The position numbers and the translations under genes were made by a program. A DNA stretch of 64,000 nt, taken from NCBI RefSeq assembly GCF_005403045.1, contig NZ_BJCL01000002.1:434001-498000 (forward strand). Reading direction: 5' to 3'. This document shows positions 43,606 through 53,265 of this stretch, piece by piece (the stretch's first letter is position 1; each line of letters begins with the position of its first letter). Source of the DNA: Pseudaquabacterium pictum (GTDB taxonomy: Bacteria > Pseudomonadota > Gammaproteobacteria > Burkholderiales > Burkholderiaceae_C). The notes under the pieces were generated by a model. The model worked only from the letters and a program-made list of their open reading frames with translations. It had not been told where the DNA came from and searched no databases.

Positions 43606-44907
43606 TTACAGCACCAGCAGCGCCCGGAAGTCGTTGACGTTGGTGAAGGTGGGCCCCGGCACCACCAGGTCGCCCAGTGCGCTGAAGAAGCTGTAGGCAT
43701 CGTTGCGGTCGAGGAACTCGGCCGGCTTCAGACCCAGCGCCGCCGCCCGCGCCAGCGTGTCTGGCGCCAGCACCGCGCCGGCGTTGTCCTCGATGCCGTC
43801 GATGCCGTCGGTGTCCGCCGACAGGCCCCACACATGGGCCTGGCCCTGCAGGGCGATGGCGCAGCCCAGCAGGAATTCGCTGGCCCGGCCACCGCGGCCA
43901 CCCTTGCCACGCACCGTCACCGTGGTCTCGCCGCCCGAGAGGAGTACGCAGGGTGCCTGGAACGGCTGGCCGCGCTGCGCCACCGCCCGCGCCAGCGCCG
44001 CATGCACCTTGCCCACCTCGCGGCTCTCGCCCTCGATGGCATCGCTGAGGATGTGGGCGGCCAGGCCGTGCTCGCGTGCCAAGGCGGCAGCGGCCTCCAG
44101 GCTGTCCTGCGGCGTGGCGATCATGCGCACCTGGTGGCCGGCGAAGAGCGGGTTGCCGGGCTTGGGCGTCTCGAAGGCGCCGCTCTCCAGCCCGGCGCGG
44201 GCGGCATCGGGGATGGCGATGCCGTAGCGCCGCAGGATGGCCAGCGCATCGGCACAGGTGCTGGCATCGGGCACGGTGGGGCCGCTGGCGATCACCTGCG
44301 GGTCGTCGCCCGGCACGTCGCTGATCAGCAGCGTGACCACCCGCGCCGGCGCGCACAGCGCCGCCAGGCGGCCGCCCTTGATGGCCGACAGGTGCTTGCG
44401 CACGGTGTTCATCTCGTCGATGGCCGCGCCGCTCTTGAGCAACGCGCTGTTGATCGCCTGCTTGTCGGCGAAGTCCAGCCCCGGCGCCGGCAGGCTCAGC
44501 AGGGCCGAGCCGCCGCCGCTGATGAGGCACAGCACCAGGTCGTCGGCGGTGAGTCCGCGGGCCAGGTCGGCGATGCGCTGCGCCGCCTGGCGGCCGGCCT
44601 CGTCGGGCACCGGGTGGCGGGCTTCCACCACGGCGATGCGGCCGGGCCGGGCCTTGTAGGCCGGTGGCACATGGTCGTAGCGGGTGACGACCAGGCCGCT
44701 GAGCGGCGCGTCGGCCGGCCACAGCGCATCCACCGCCGCAGCCATCGCGCCACCGGCCTTGCCGGCGCCCAGCACCAGGGTGCGGCCCTTCGGCGGCGGC
44801 GGCAGGTGGGCGGCCGTCACATCGGCCGGCAGCGCGCGCGAGACGGCGCGGGCGTACAAGGCACGCAGCAGGGCCTGGGGATCGGCAAGGGTGGTCGGTG
44901 CATTCAT
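43606..44907 (-). CDS. Glycerate 2-kinase (GckA/TtuD, MOFRL family)
   Basis: A 433-residue glycerate kinase with the N-terminal DUF4147 domain (LVLGAGKAGGAMAAAV, LVLCLISGGGSALLSLP, NTVRKHLSAIKGGRLA, LLISDVPGDDPQVIASGPT) and the C-terminal MOFRL domain (LLSGGETTVTVRGKGGRGGRASEFLLG, GTDGIDG-like DTDGIDGIEDNAGA). It phosphorylates glycerate, the end product of glyoxylate (via tartronate semialdehyde) or hydroxypyruvate pathways, to 2-phosphoglycerate. Before ATG 44907 there is no ribosome site but an AATAAT ends six bases upstream, suggesting a leaderless message. It is convergent with the Bug gene and divergent from 8-oxoguanine deaminase. Confidence 0.9.
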   Translation of the reverse strand: MNAPTTLADPQALLRALYARAVSRALPADVTAAHLPPPPKGRTLVLGAGKAGGAMAAAVDALWPADAPLSGLVVTRYDHVPPAYKARPGRIAVVEARHPVPDEAGRQAAQRIADLARGLTADDLVLCLISGGGSALLSLPAPGLDFADKQAINSALLKSGAAIDEMNTVRKHLSAIKGGRLAALCAPARVVTLLISDVPGDDPQVIASGPTVPDASTCADALAILRRYGIAIPDAARAGLESGAFETPKPGNPLFAGHQVRMIATPQDSLEAAAALAREHGLAAHILSDAIEGESREVGKVHAALARAVAQRGQPFQAPCVLLSGGETTVTVRGKGGRGGRASEFLLGCAIALQGQAHVWGLSADTDGIDGIEDNAGAVLAPDTLARAAALGLKPAEFLDRNDAYSFFSALGDLVVPGPTFTNVNDFRALLVL

Positions 44908-44956
44908 GTGATGATTATTCGGCCTGCCGCGCACCCTTCCTGCAAGCAGTTTCCAC

Positions 44957-46363
<1,407 letters not shown>

Positions 46364-46455
46364 CCCAGGCGAGGCCGAGGGTGCGCCCGGCTGACAGGCC
46401 GGCGCCGCGCGCCTACGATGGTCCTTCCGCCGCCAGGCGCCCCCAGGGGAAGTCC

Positions 46456-47478
46456 ATGCCCAGCCTGCCCACCCAGGTCCGCGCCCTCGTCGCGCTGCTC
46501 CCGCTGCTGGCGGCGCCGGCCCTGGCCTGGGGCCCGCACGGCCACCAGACGGTGGGCGGCATCGCCGACCAGCTGATCGCCGGCACGCCCACGGCCAAGA
46601 AGGTGCGCGCCATCCTCGGCAGCAACCTGCAGATGGCCTCGGTGTGGGCCGATTGCGCCCGCTCGGTCGAGTCGAAAGCCGGCCAGTGGTCCTACACGAA
46701 TCCTGGCAGCTTCAAGGATTGCGCGGTCTACGAGAACCCCGCCAGCCAGGCGGCGCTGGTGGCCTTCGTCAAGCGCAACGCCACCCGCTGCGGCTTCATG
46801 GCCTCGTACACCCAATGCCGGCACAAGGCCTGGCACTTCACCGACATCCCGATCCAGCTGAAGGCCTACGGCGCCGACCTGCCCGGCGCCGCACCCAACG
46901 ACCTGGTGCAGGCGGTGGCCGCGTCCATCACCGTGCTGCAGGGCGGCAAGCCGCCGGCCGCCTTCAACATCGCCAGCCGGCGCGAGGCGCTGCGCCTGCT
47001 GGTGCACTTCGTCGGCGACCTGCACCAGCCGCTGCACGTGGGCTCGATCTACCTCACCGAGGACGGCAAGCCCATGCTGCCGAAGGACGAGCACGAGGCC
47101 AAGGCCCACGACAACGCCGGCGGCAACGGCATCGTGCTGGCCAAGTCCAAGCTGCACGGGCTGTGGGACGACGTGCCGGGCAAGATCACCACCAACCTGC
47201 TGGCCGGCGCCGGCGCCACGCTGGCGCGCGATGTGCCCCCGGCCACCGGCCCGATCGGCACCTGGCCCATGGCCTGGGCCACCGACACCCTGCAGGCCGC
47301 GCCGCTGGCCTTCCAGGGCCTGAAGATCGGCGCCAAGGTCAACCTGGGCCACGGCGACCAGTGGCCGGCCAGCACCGAGGAACCCGCCTACCGCCGCGCC
47401 CGCGAGAATCTGCAGCAGGCGCAGATGGTGAAGGCCGGTGCCCGGCTGGCCCAGATCCTCACCACGCTGTGGCCCTGA
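46456..47478 (+). CDS. Secreted S1/P1-type nuclease
   Basis: Secreted zinc-dependent nuclease of the S1/P1 family, 340 residues. The signal peptide ends PALA (residue 24), so the mature protein starts with Trp25. In this family the new N-terminal tryptophan, through its amino group and carbonyl, binds zinc, so correct cleavage matters. Other zinc-ligand segments are GPHGHQTVG, ASVWADCAR, KAWHFTDIP, FVGDLHQPLHVG and AHDNAGGNGI. It degrades single-stranded nucleic acids and may remove 3'-phosphates. A GGGGAA site precedes the ATG. It could supply purines for the catabolic genes (inference). Confidence 0.9.
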   Translation: MPSLPTQVRALVALLPLLAAPALAWGPHGHQTVGGIADQLIAGTPTAKKVRAILGSNLQMASVWADCARSVESKAGQWSYTNPGSFKDCAVYENPASQAALVAFVKRNATRCGFMASYTQCRHKAWHFTDIPIQLKAYGADLPGAAPNDLVQAVAASITVLQGGKPPAAFNIASRREALRLLVHFVGDLHQPLHVGSIYLTEDGKPMLPKDEHEAKAHDNAGGNGIVLAKSKLHGLWDDVPGKITTNLLAGAGATLARDVPPATGPIGTWPMAWATDTLQAAPLAFQGLKIGAKVNLGHGDQWPASTEEPAYRRARENLQQAQMVKAGARLAQILTTLWP

Positions 47479-47500
47479 ACCCCTGACCTGGAGCCCCACC

Positions 47501-48160
47501 ATGAAGATCGATTTCGTGTCCGACGTGTCCTGCCCCTGGTGCGCCATCGGCCTGAACGCGCTGGAACAGGCGCTGGAACGCGTCGCGCCCGACATCCAGG
47601 CCACGCTGCACTTCCAGCCCTTCGAGCTGAACCCGACGATGCCGGCCGAAGGCCAGGACACGGTCGAGCACCTGTCGCAGAAGTACGGCATCGACGCGGC
47701 GCAGATCGCCGCCAATGCCGAGGCCATCCGCCAGCGCGGCGCCGGCGTGGGCTTCACCTTCGGCCAGGGCCAGCGCAAGCGCATCTACAACACCTTCGAC
47801 GCGCACCGCCTGCTGCACTGGGCCGGGATGGTGGATGCGGACAAGCAGCGGGCGCTGAAGCATGCGCTGTTCAAGGCCTACTTCACCGACGGCCTGAGCC
47901 CCGGCGACCATGGTGTGCTGGTGGCCGCTGCCAGCACCGCCGGGCTGGATGCCGACGAGGCCGCCCGCATCCTGTCCAGCGACACCTACGCCGCCGAGGT
48001 GCGCGAGGCCGAGGGCTTCTACCACCAGCAGGGCATCAGCTCGGTGCCGGCCATCATCATCAACGACCGCCACCTGATCAGCGGCGGCCAGCCGGTGGAG
48101 CTGTTCGAGCGGGCGCTGCGCCACATCGCCGCCGAAGGCCGTGAGGGCGCCGCAGCATGA
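47501..48160 (+). CDS. FrnE-like DsbA-family oxidoreductase
   Basis: A 219-residue cytoplasmic thioredoxin-fold protein of the DsbA/FrnE branch. The active site is CPWC (Cys11-Cys14) straight after the first strand. YGIDAAQIAANAEAIRQRGAGVGFTF, RIYNTFDAHRLLHWA and GISSVPAIIIND (with the cis-proline) are characteristic of the FrnE/HCCA-isomerase-like group. No signal peptide is present. The ATG at 47501 follows a CCTGGAG site. It is coupled by an ATGA overlap to the 6-phosphogluconate dehydrogenase gene. The role may be thiol redox defence. Confidence 0.9.
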   Translation: MKIDFVSDVSCPWCAIGLNALEQALERVAPDIQATLHFQPFELNPTMPAEGQDTVEHLSQKYGIDAAQIAANAEAIRQRGAGVGFTFGQGQRKRIYNTFDAHRLLHWAGMVDADKQRALKHALFKAYFTDGLSPGDHGVLVAAASTAGLDADEAARILSSDTYAAEVREAEGFYHQQGISSVPAIIINDRHLISGGQPVELFERALRHIAAEGREGAAA

Positions 48161-49581
48161 CGGCAGCGCCGAGCGACTTCGGCCTGATCGGCCTGGCCGT
48201 GATGGGCCAGAACCTGGTGCTCAATGTCGAGAGCCGGGGCTTCGCGGTCAGCGTCTACAACCGCACGCCCGCGGCCACCGAGGCCTTCGTGGCCGCGCAT
48301 CCGGGCAAGCGCATCACCGGCCATGCCAGCCTGACGGCCTTCGTGCAGAGCCTGTCGCGGCCGCGGCGGGTGATGCTGATGGTCAAGGCCGGCGCCGCCG
48401 TGGACGCCGTCATCGAGCAGCTGATCCCGCTGCTGGAGCAGGACGACATCATCATCGACGGCGGCAACAGCCTCTACACCGACACCGAACGGCGTGACGC
48501 CTGGCTCACGCCGCTGGGCCTGCGCTTCATCGGCGCCGGCGTGTCCGGCGGCGAGGAAGGTGCGCGGAAGGGCCCGTCCATCATGCCCGGCGGGCCGGCC
48601 AGCACCTGGGCGGCGATGCGCCCGGTGTTCGAGGCCATCGCCGCCCAGGTCGACGGCCAGCCCTGCGTGGTGCACATCGGCCCCGGCGGCGCGGGCCACT
48701 ACGTCAAGATGATCCACAACGGCATCGAGTACGGCGACATGCAGCTGATCTGCGAGGCCTATGCGCTGCTGCAGGCCGCCGGCCTGTCGAACGCCCGCAT
48801 GGCCGCGGTGTTCGACCAGTGGAACCAGGGCGAACTGCAGAGCTACCTGATCCAGATCACCGCCCGCGCGCTGGAACAGGTCGATGCCGAGACCGGCCGG
48901 CATGTGGTCGACCTGATCCTGGACAAGGCCGGCCAGAAAGGCACCGGCCAGTGGACCCAGCTCAACGCCGCCGAGAACGCGGTGGTCATCAGCACCATCA
49001 ATGCCGCGGTCGAGGCGCGCGTGCTGTCGTCGCAGAAGGACCAGCGGGTGGCCGCCAGCGGCCAGCTGCAGGGCCCGGCCGGCCGGCTGGAGGTCGACGC
49101 CGAGCGGCTGATCACCCAGGTGCACGATGCGCTGTTCGCCAGCAAGATCGTCAGCTATGCCCAGGGCCTGGACCTGATGCGGACCATGGGCGCGAAGAAG
49201 GGCTGGGGGCTGGACCTGGGCGCCATCGCCGGCATCTGGCGTGGCGGCTGCATCATCCGCGCGCAGTTCCTGCGCCACATCACCGCCGCCTACCAGGCCG
49301 ATCCCGGGCTGCAGAACCTGATGCTGGCGCCCTACTTCCAGACGGTGCTCAACCGCAGCCAGGCGGCCTGGCGCCAGGTGGTGGCGCAGGCCGTGTCAGC
49401 CGGCATCCCGGTGCCTGCCTTCGGCGCCTCGCTGGCCTACTTCGACAGCCTGCGCAGCGCCCGCCTGCCGGCCAACCTGCTGCAGGCCCAGCGCGACTTC
49501 TTCGGCGCCCACACCTATGAGCGGATCGACAAGCCGGCCGGCCAGTGGTTCCACACCGCCTGGCCCGAGGTGATCGGCTGA
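48157..49581 (+). CDS. gnd: 6-Phosphogluconate dehydrogenase, decarboxylating
   Basis: A 474-residue cytosolic dehydrogenase of the long (dimeric) form, converting 6-phosphogluconate to ribulose 5-phosphate and CO2 with NAD(P)+. The Rossmann loop is GLIGLAVMGQNLVLN (9-23) and VYNRTP follows the second strand. The active site shows VSGGEEGARKGPSIMPGG and GPGGAGHYVKMIHNGIEYGDMQ with the catalytic lysine and glutamate. The ending FGAHTYERID and FHTAWPE are typical. It gives a pentose-phosphate exit for gluconate made by the sugar-acid island. It overlaps the FrnE-like gene by four bases. Confidence 0.94.
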   Translation: MTAAPSDFGLIGLAVMGQNLVLNVESRGFAVSVYNRTPAATEAFVAAHPGKRITGHASLTAFVQSLSRPRRVMLMVKAGAAVDAVIEQLIPLLEQDDIIIDGGNSLYTDTERRDAWLTPLGLRFIGAGVSGGEEGARKGPSIMPGGPASTWAAMRPVFEAIAAQVDGQPCVVHIGPGGAGHYVKMIHNGIEYGDMQLICEAYALLQAAGLSNARMAAVFDQWNQGELQSYLIQITARALEQVDAETGRHVVDLILDKAGQKGTGQWTQLNAAENAVVISTINAAVEARVLSSQKDQRVAASGQLQGPAGRLEVDAERLITQVHDALFASKIVSYAQGLDLMRTMGAKKGWGLDLGAIAGIWRGGCIIRAQFLRHITAAYQADPGLQNLMLAPYFQTVLNRSQAAWRQVVAQAVSAGIPVPAFGASLAYFDSLRSARLPANLLQAQRDFFGAHTYERIDKPAGQWFHTAWPEVIG

Positions 49582-49599
49582 CCCCCTCAACCGCGGGGG
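49582..49599 (+). terminator. Weak hairpin after gnd
   Basis: CCCCC, eight bases, GGGGG directly after the gnd stop: a 5-bp G-C stem with no T-run. Transcription probably ends or pauses here before the separate promoter of the LysM gene. Confidence 0.35.
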
Positions 49600-49635
49600 C
49601 AAGGAATGCGCACGCAGGCGGACATCTGTGACGAG

Positions 49636-49660
49636 TTGTTAAGCCCTCCCCACCTATAGT
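49636..49660 (+). promoter_or_regulatory. Likely promoter of the LysM/PhnD-like gene
   Basis: TATAGT at 49655-49660 is a near-consensus -10 in otherwise GC-rich DNA. TTGTTA lies at 49636-49641, but the 13-base spacer is too short for a normal -35, so the upstream element is uncertain. About 84 bases of leader separate it from the ATG at 49744, which has an AGGAGGA ribosome site. Confidence 0.45.
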
Positions 49661-49743
49661 CCGGAGATCTTGATGCCGGTGGGCGGGCTGCGGCGGTTGC
49701 AGCGTCGTCCCGTCGGCACAGCCGTGACGACCAGGAGGACTAC

Positions 49744-51003
49744 ATGATCGACAACAACAAGGCGCCCCGCAGCGCCTGGACGCTGGGCCTGTCGTGCGTG
49801 GCGCTGGCCAGCGCCCTGGCCACGGCACCGGCACTGGCCCAGACGCCGACCGCCGCCGACGGCACCGTGTACGAGGTCAAGCCCGGTGGCTCGTTCTCGG
49901 CCATCGCCGCCCAGGTGCTGGGCTCGCCCCGGCAGTGGTCCAAGCTGTACAACGCGCGCATGTCGGGCCTGTCCGACCCCAACCTGGTGCTGGTGGGCCA
50001 GCGCTTCGAGCTGGCGACCGACCCGGCCAGCGGCCGCTACCTGCGCCTGGTGGGCAGCAAGCCGGTGGCGGCCGCCGCAGCCCCGGCACCCGCACCCGCA
50101 CCAGCCGCGGCCCCGGCACCGGCACCGGCCGTGGCCGCCGCGCCAGCACCTGCCCCGGCACCCGCCCCGGCTGCGCCGCCACCCGCACCCGCGGCCGCCC
50201 CGGTGGCCGCTGCACCGGCACCGTCTGCCGACGACACCCTGACGATCGGCGTGCTGCCCAACATCGGCACCGCCGCGCTGCAGGCGCAGTACGAGAACCT
50301 GAAGGCCTGGATGGAACGCACCCAGGGCACCAAGTTGCGCATCACCGTGCCGGCCAACTTCAAGGTGTTCTTCGAGAACACCATGCGCGGCGACTACGAC
50401 CTGTCGGTGGCTGCGCCGCACTTTGCCCGCGTGGCCCAGGTCGACCGCAGCATGGTGCCGGTGGTGATGTACGAGCCGCGCATCAATGCGCTGTTCATCG
50501 GCAAGCCCGACGACGGCATCAACGGCCCGGCCGACATGCGCGGCAAGGCCCTGGGCTTCGCCAACCCGACCTCGCTGGTGGCGCTGTACGGCCTGCAGTG
50601 GTTCCGCCAGGCCGGGCTGGAACCGGCCAAGGATTTCGAGGTGCGCGGTGCCCGCACCGACATGGGCGTGGGCCGCATGCTGCTGGCCGGCGAGGTGTCG
50701 GGCGCGATCATGAGCAACGGCGAGTTCCGCGCCCTGCCGCAGGATGAAGCTGCCCGCCTGCGCACGGTGGAGGCCTTCGCCCGCATCCCCAACTTCATCA
50801 TCGTGGCGCACCCGCGCCTGGGCGCAGCCCGCATCAACCGGTTGAAGGGCCAGTTCAAGGCCTTCATCGCCGACAAGGACGAGGGCGCTGCCTTCGTCCG
50901 GGCCACCGGCATCACCGGCATGGTCGATGCCGACGACGCGGTGCTGCGCGAGCTGGACCCGTACGTCGCGCCGACCCGCCGCGCCATGGGCATCACCAAC
51001 TGA
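49744..51003 (+). CDS. LysM domain fused to PhnD-like periplasmic binding domain
   Basis: An exported 419-residue protein with an unusual domain order. The signal peptide ends ALA near residue 32. A LysM-like domain follows at about 41-90 (YEVKPGGSFSAIAAQVLG, QWSKLYNAR, LVLVGQRFEL), which would bind peptidoglycan or tether the protein to the wall. Residues about 107-161 are an Ala/Pro repeat linker. Residues 166-419 form a PhnD/phosphonate-type binding domain (LTIGVLPNIGTAALQAQYENLKAWMERTQG, DYDLSVAAPHFARVAQ, DMRGKALGFANPTSLVAL, GVGRMLLAGEVSGAIM). No ABC permease or ATPase is adjacent. The next gene, ten bases on, encodes a two-TM protein, so a sensing rather than transport role is plausible. 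Confidence 0.85.
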   Translation: MIDNNKAPRSAWTLGLSCVALASALATAPALAQTPTAADGTVYEVKPGGSFSAIAAQVLGSPRQWSKLYNARMSGLSDPNLVLVGQRFELATDPASGRYLRLVGSKPVAAAAAPAPAPAPAAAPAPAPAVAAAPAPAPAPAPAAPPPAPAAAPVAAAPAPSADDTLTIGVLPNIGTAALQAQYENLKAWMERTQGTKLRITVPANFKVFFENTMRGDYDLSVAAPHFARVAQVDRSMVPVVMYEPRINALFIGKPDDGINGPADMRGKALGFANPTSLVALYGLQWFRQAGLEPAKDFEVRGARTDMGVGRMLLAGEVSGAIMSNGEFRALPQDEAARLRTVEAFARIPNFIIVAHPRLGAARINRLKGQFKAFIADKDEGAAFVRATGITGMVDADDAVLRELDPYVAPTRRAMGITN

Positions 51004-51013
51004 GTCCGGCACG

Positions 51014-52132
51014 ATGGCCAAAGTCCTGTGGCGCTCGACACTCGGCGCGCCTTCCAATTCCGAGGCCTACTCCGAGGGCCCGTTCGAGGATTCCACCAGC
51101 CGGACGTCGGCGCCCATGTCGCTGACGCTGTCGCAGGACATCGCGCGCAGCCTGCGCCAGCTGGGCGTGGCCTCGTTCCGCGCCTCGGTGGTCAATGTCG
51201 ACTCGATGACCTTCCAGGCCGCCTGGACGATCTCCGAGGCCGGCGAGGTCACCGACAACCAGGTCGACCGTCCGCTGGACAGCTCGTTTCCCGCCGCCAC
51301 CGCGGCCATCAACCTGCTGGCCCATGCCTCGGACGACGAGACCCTGCTGCACAAGCTGAGCCCGCGCCGCTGGGGCATCGCCTGGCGGCTGGACGATCCC
51401 AACGTGGTGCTGGCCGAGGCGCAGTTCCACGAGCGGCGCGATGCGATCAGCGAGTCCGACAAGACCCTGCTGCGCCTGGTCTGCAGCGCCGCGATGCGGC
51501 CGGCCGGTCCGGCGGCGCTGCCGGGCATGGTGGAGCCGGGCACCACGATGTCGTGGCCCGGCGCCGAGGCGGCGGCCCCGGCCGTCCCGCGGCTGGCGGC
51601 GCGGCTGTCGGTGGTGCTGGTGGCCTGCGCCGCCCTGCTGGCGCTGTGGCTGGCCGCCGCCGCCCTGCCCGACCTGAAGCGCAGCACCAGCGTGCGCGAG
51701 GCGCAGGTGGCCAAGCTGCAGGCCCTGGCCGACAAGACCCTGGTGCGCGGCATCGGCACGGCGATGGCCACCGGCGACTATGGCGACGTCCAGACCGTGC
51801 TGTCGTCCTACTCGTCGCTGGGCTACTTCGACGGTGCGGCGGTGGTCAATGTGCGCCAGCGGGTGGTGGCCCTGTCGGGCCGCACCGACCAGCTGCGCAT
51901 CGGCGACCCGGTGCCCGAGGAGACCCAGCGCAACGCCCAGGCGATCGAACTGACGCTGGGCACCGAGCGCCTGGGCCAGCTGCTGATCGTGCCGGCACCG
52001 GCCACGGCGCAGCCGGCGCCGATGCCGGCCTGGCTGCCCACGCTGGCCTGGAGCCTGGTTGCAGGTCTGCTGGCGGCGCTGGTCAGCACCGTGCTGGTGC
52101 TGCGCCGGCCGAAGGCGACCAAGTCGGTCTGA
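51014..52132 (+). CDS. Unrecognised two-TM protein with periplasmic sensor-like domain
   Basis: A 372-residue protein I do not recognise. Residues 1-196 are soluble with no signal peptide and should be cytoplasmic. A strong helix follows at 197-219 (LSVVLVACAALLALWLAAAAL). Residues 220-340 should be periplasmic and resemble the small sensor domains of kinases and chemoreceptors (VRGIGTAMATGDYGDVQTVLSSYSSLGYFDGAAVVN, RVVALSGRTDQLRIGDPV). A second helix at 341-363 is followed by only nine cytoplasmic residues, so no HAMP, kinase or cyclase follows. Any output must be the N-terminal domain. It is spaced ten bases after the LysM/PhnD-like gene and probably forms a receptor pair with it (inference). 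Confidence 0.8.
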   Translation: MAKVLWRSTLGAPSNSEAYSEGPFEDSTSRTSAPMSLTLSQDIARSLRQLGVASFRASVVNVDSMTFQAAWTISEAGEVTDNQVDRPLDSSFPAATAAINLLAHASDDETLLHKLSPRRWGIAWRLDDPNVVLAEAQFHERRDAISESDKTLLRLVCSAAMRPAGPAALPGMVEPGTTMSWPGAEAAAPAVPRLAARLSVVLVACAALLALWLAAAALPDLKRSTSVREAQVAKLQALADKTLVRGIGTAMATGDYGDVQTVLSSYSSLGYFDGAAVVNVRQRVVALSGRTDQLRIGDPVPEETQRNAQAIELTLGTERLGQLLIVPAPATAQPAPMPAWLPTLAWSLVAGLLAALVSTVLVLRRPKATKSV

Positions 52133-52134
52133 AC

Positions 52135-52151
52135 GCCGGCGCCGGGCCGGC
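52135..52151. terminator. Hairpin between convergent genes
   Basis: GCCGGC, five bases, GCCGGC in the 24-base gap between the two-TM gene and the convergent Bug gene. A 6-bp G-C stem without T-run; possible bidirectional stop. Confidence 0.3.
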
Positions 52152-52156
52152 CCGCC

Positions 52157-53152
52157 TCACTTGAGGTCGGCCGCCTTGATCGCCGGCGTCCAGTCGGTGA
52201 TCTGCTTGGCCACGTAGTCGCTGAACTGCGGGCCGGCCAGCTTCAGCGGCGTGATGCCCAGTTCCTCGAAGCGCTTGACCACCGCCGGATCGCTGACGAT
52301 GGCCGCCAGCGCGGCTGCGAGCTTGTCGCTCACGTCCTTGGGCAGGCCCGCCGGGCCGCTGACGCCGAAGTAGTTCTCGGCCACCAGCTGCGGCAGGCCC
52401 AGTTCCACCACCGTGGGCACGTCGGGCGCCAGCGGCGAGCGGCTGCGCGAGGTGACCGCCAGGCCCTTGAGCTGCCCGCTCTTCATCATCGGCACGTAGG
52501 CGGTGATCACGTCGATGCCCACCGGGATGGTGCCGGCGATCAGGTCGGTGGTCATCGGCGCGCCGCCGCGGTAGGGCACGTGGGTCATGTTGAACTTCAG
52601 CGCGTCCTTGACCATCTCGCCGACGATGTGGCCGATCGAGCCCGGGCCGCCGCTGCCGAAGCTGTTGCCGGCGCCGGCGTAGAACTTGGGAAAGTCCTTC
52701 AGGCTGGCCGGGCCGGTCTTGGGATTGGCCAGGATGGCCACCGGCGCGATGCCCAGCATCGCCACATGGGTGAACTGCTTGACCGGGTCATAGGGCGGCT
52801 TGGGCACGGTCCAGGGGCCGATCGACAGCGGCGTGCTGTTGCTCAGCATCAGCGTGTAGCCATCGGGCGCGGCACGCACCACTTCGGCGCCTCCGATGGT
52901 GCCGCCGGCACCGGGCTTGTTGTCGACGACCACCGGCTGGCCCAAGGCCTTGGCCAGAGGCTCCGAAATGGTGCGTGCCACGATGTCGCTGGCACCGCCG
53001 GCCGCGAAGGTGACGACGATGCGCACCGGCTTGTCGGGCCAGGCCACGGCCGGTCCGGCAGCCAGGGCCAGCACGGCGCCGGCCACCGCCCAGCGGCGCA
53101 GCAGGGTCCGGCGGGCCGGGGCAGAGGGGAAGCGGCAAGGTGCAGACGGCAT
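52157..53152 (-). CDS. Bug-family (TctC) periplasmic solute-binding protein
   Basis: A 331-residue Bug receptor with a signal peptide ending near AVA (residue 37) and an RRTLLRRWA basic region. Family blocks are WPDKPVRIVVTFAAGGASDIVARTISEPLAKALGQPVVVDNKPGAGGTIGGAEVVRAAPDGYTLML and HVPYRGGAPMTTDLIAGTIPVG. ATG 53152 is chosen as the first start giving a normal signal. It is divergent from the NitT/TauT-type ABC importer, with 113 bases between. No TctAB genes are near. Ligand unknown. Confidence 0.9.
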   Translation of the reverse strand: MPSAPCRFPSAPARRTLLRRWAVAGAVLALAAGPAVAWPDKPVRIVVTFAAGGASDIVARTISEPLAKALGQPVVVDNKPGAGGTIGGAEVVRAAPDGYTLMLSNSTPLSIGPWTVPKPPYDPVKQFTHVAMLGIAPVAILANPKTGPASLKDFPKFYAGAGNSFGSGGPGSIGHIVGEMVKDALKFNMTHVPYRGGAPMTTDLIAGTIPVGIDVITAYVPMMKSGQLKGLAVTSRSRSPLAPDVPTVVELGLPQLVAENYFGVSGPAGLPKDVSDKLAAALAAIVSDPAVVKRFEELGITPLKLAGPQFSDYVAKQITDWTPAIKAADLK

Positions 53153-53265
53153 GGCGGGATCCAGTCGGAGTGGGCCGCCAGACACGGTGCCGGGCGTGGC
53201 CCGGACATTGCAACGGCTGTGCCAAAGTATGCTCTGCCGTTGACCAACCGATTGCAACCGACACC

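Noticed and set aside
50070-50225. GC-rich imperfect repeats read as possible DNA repeat element
   Set aside because: They simply encode the Ala/Pro linker of the LysM protein; repetition is at the protein level.
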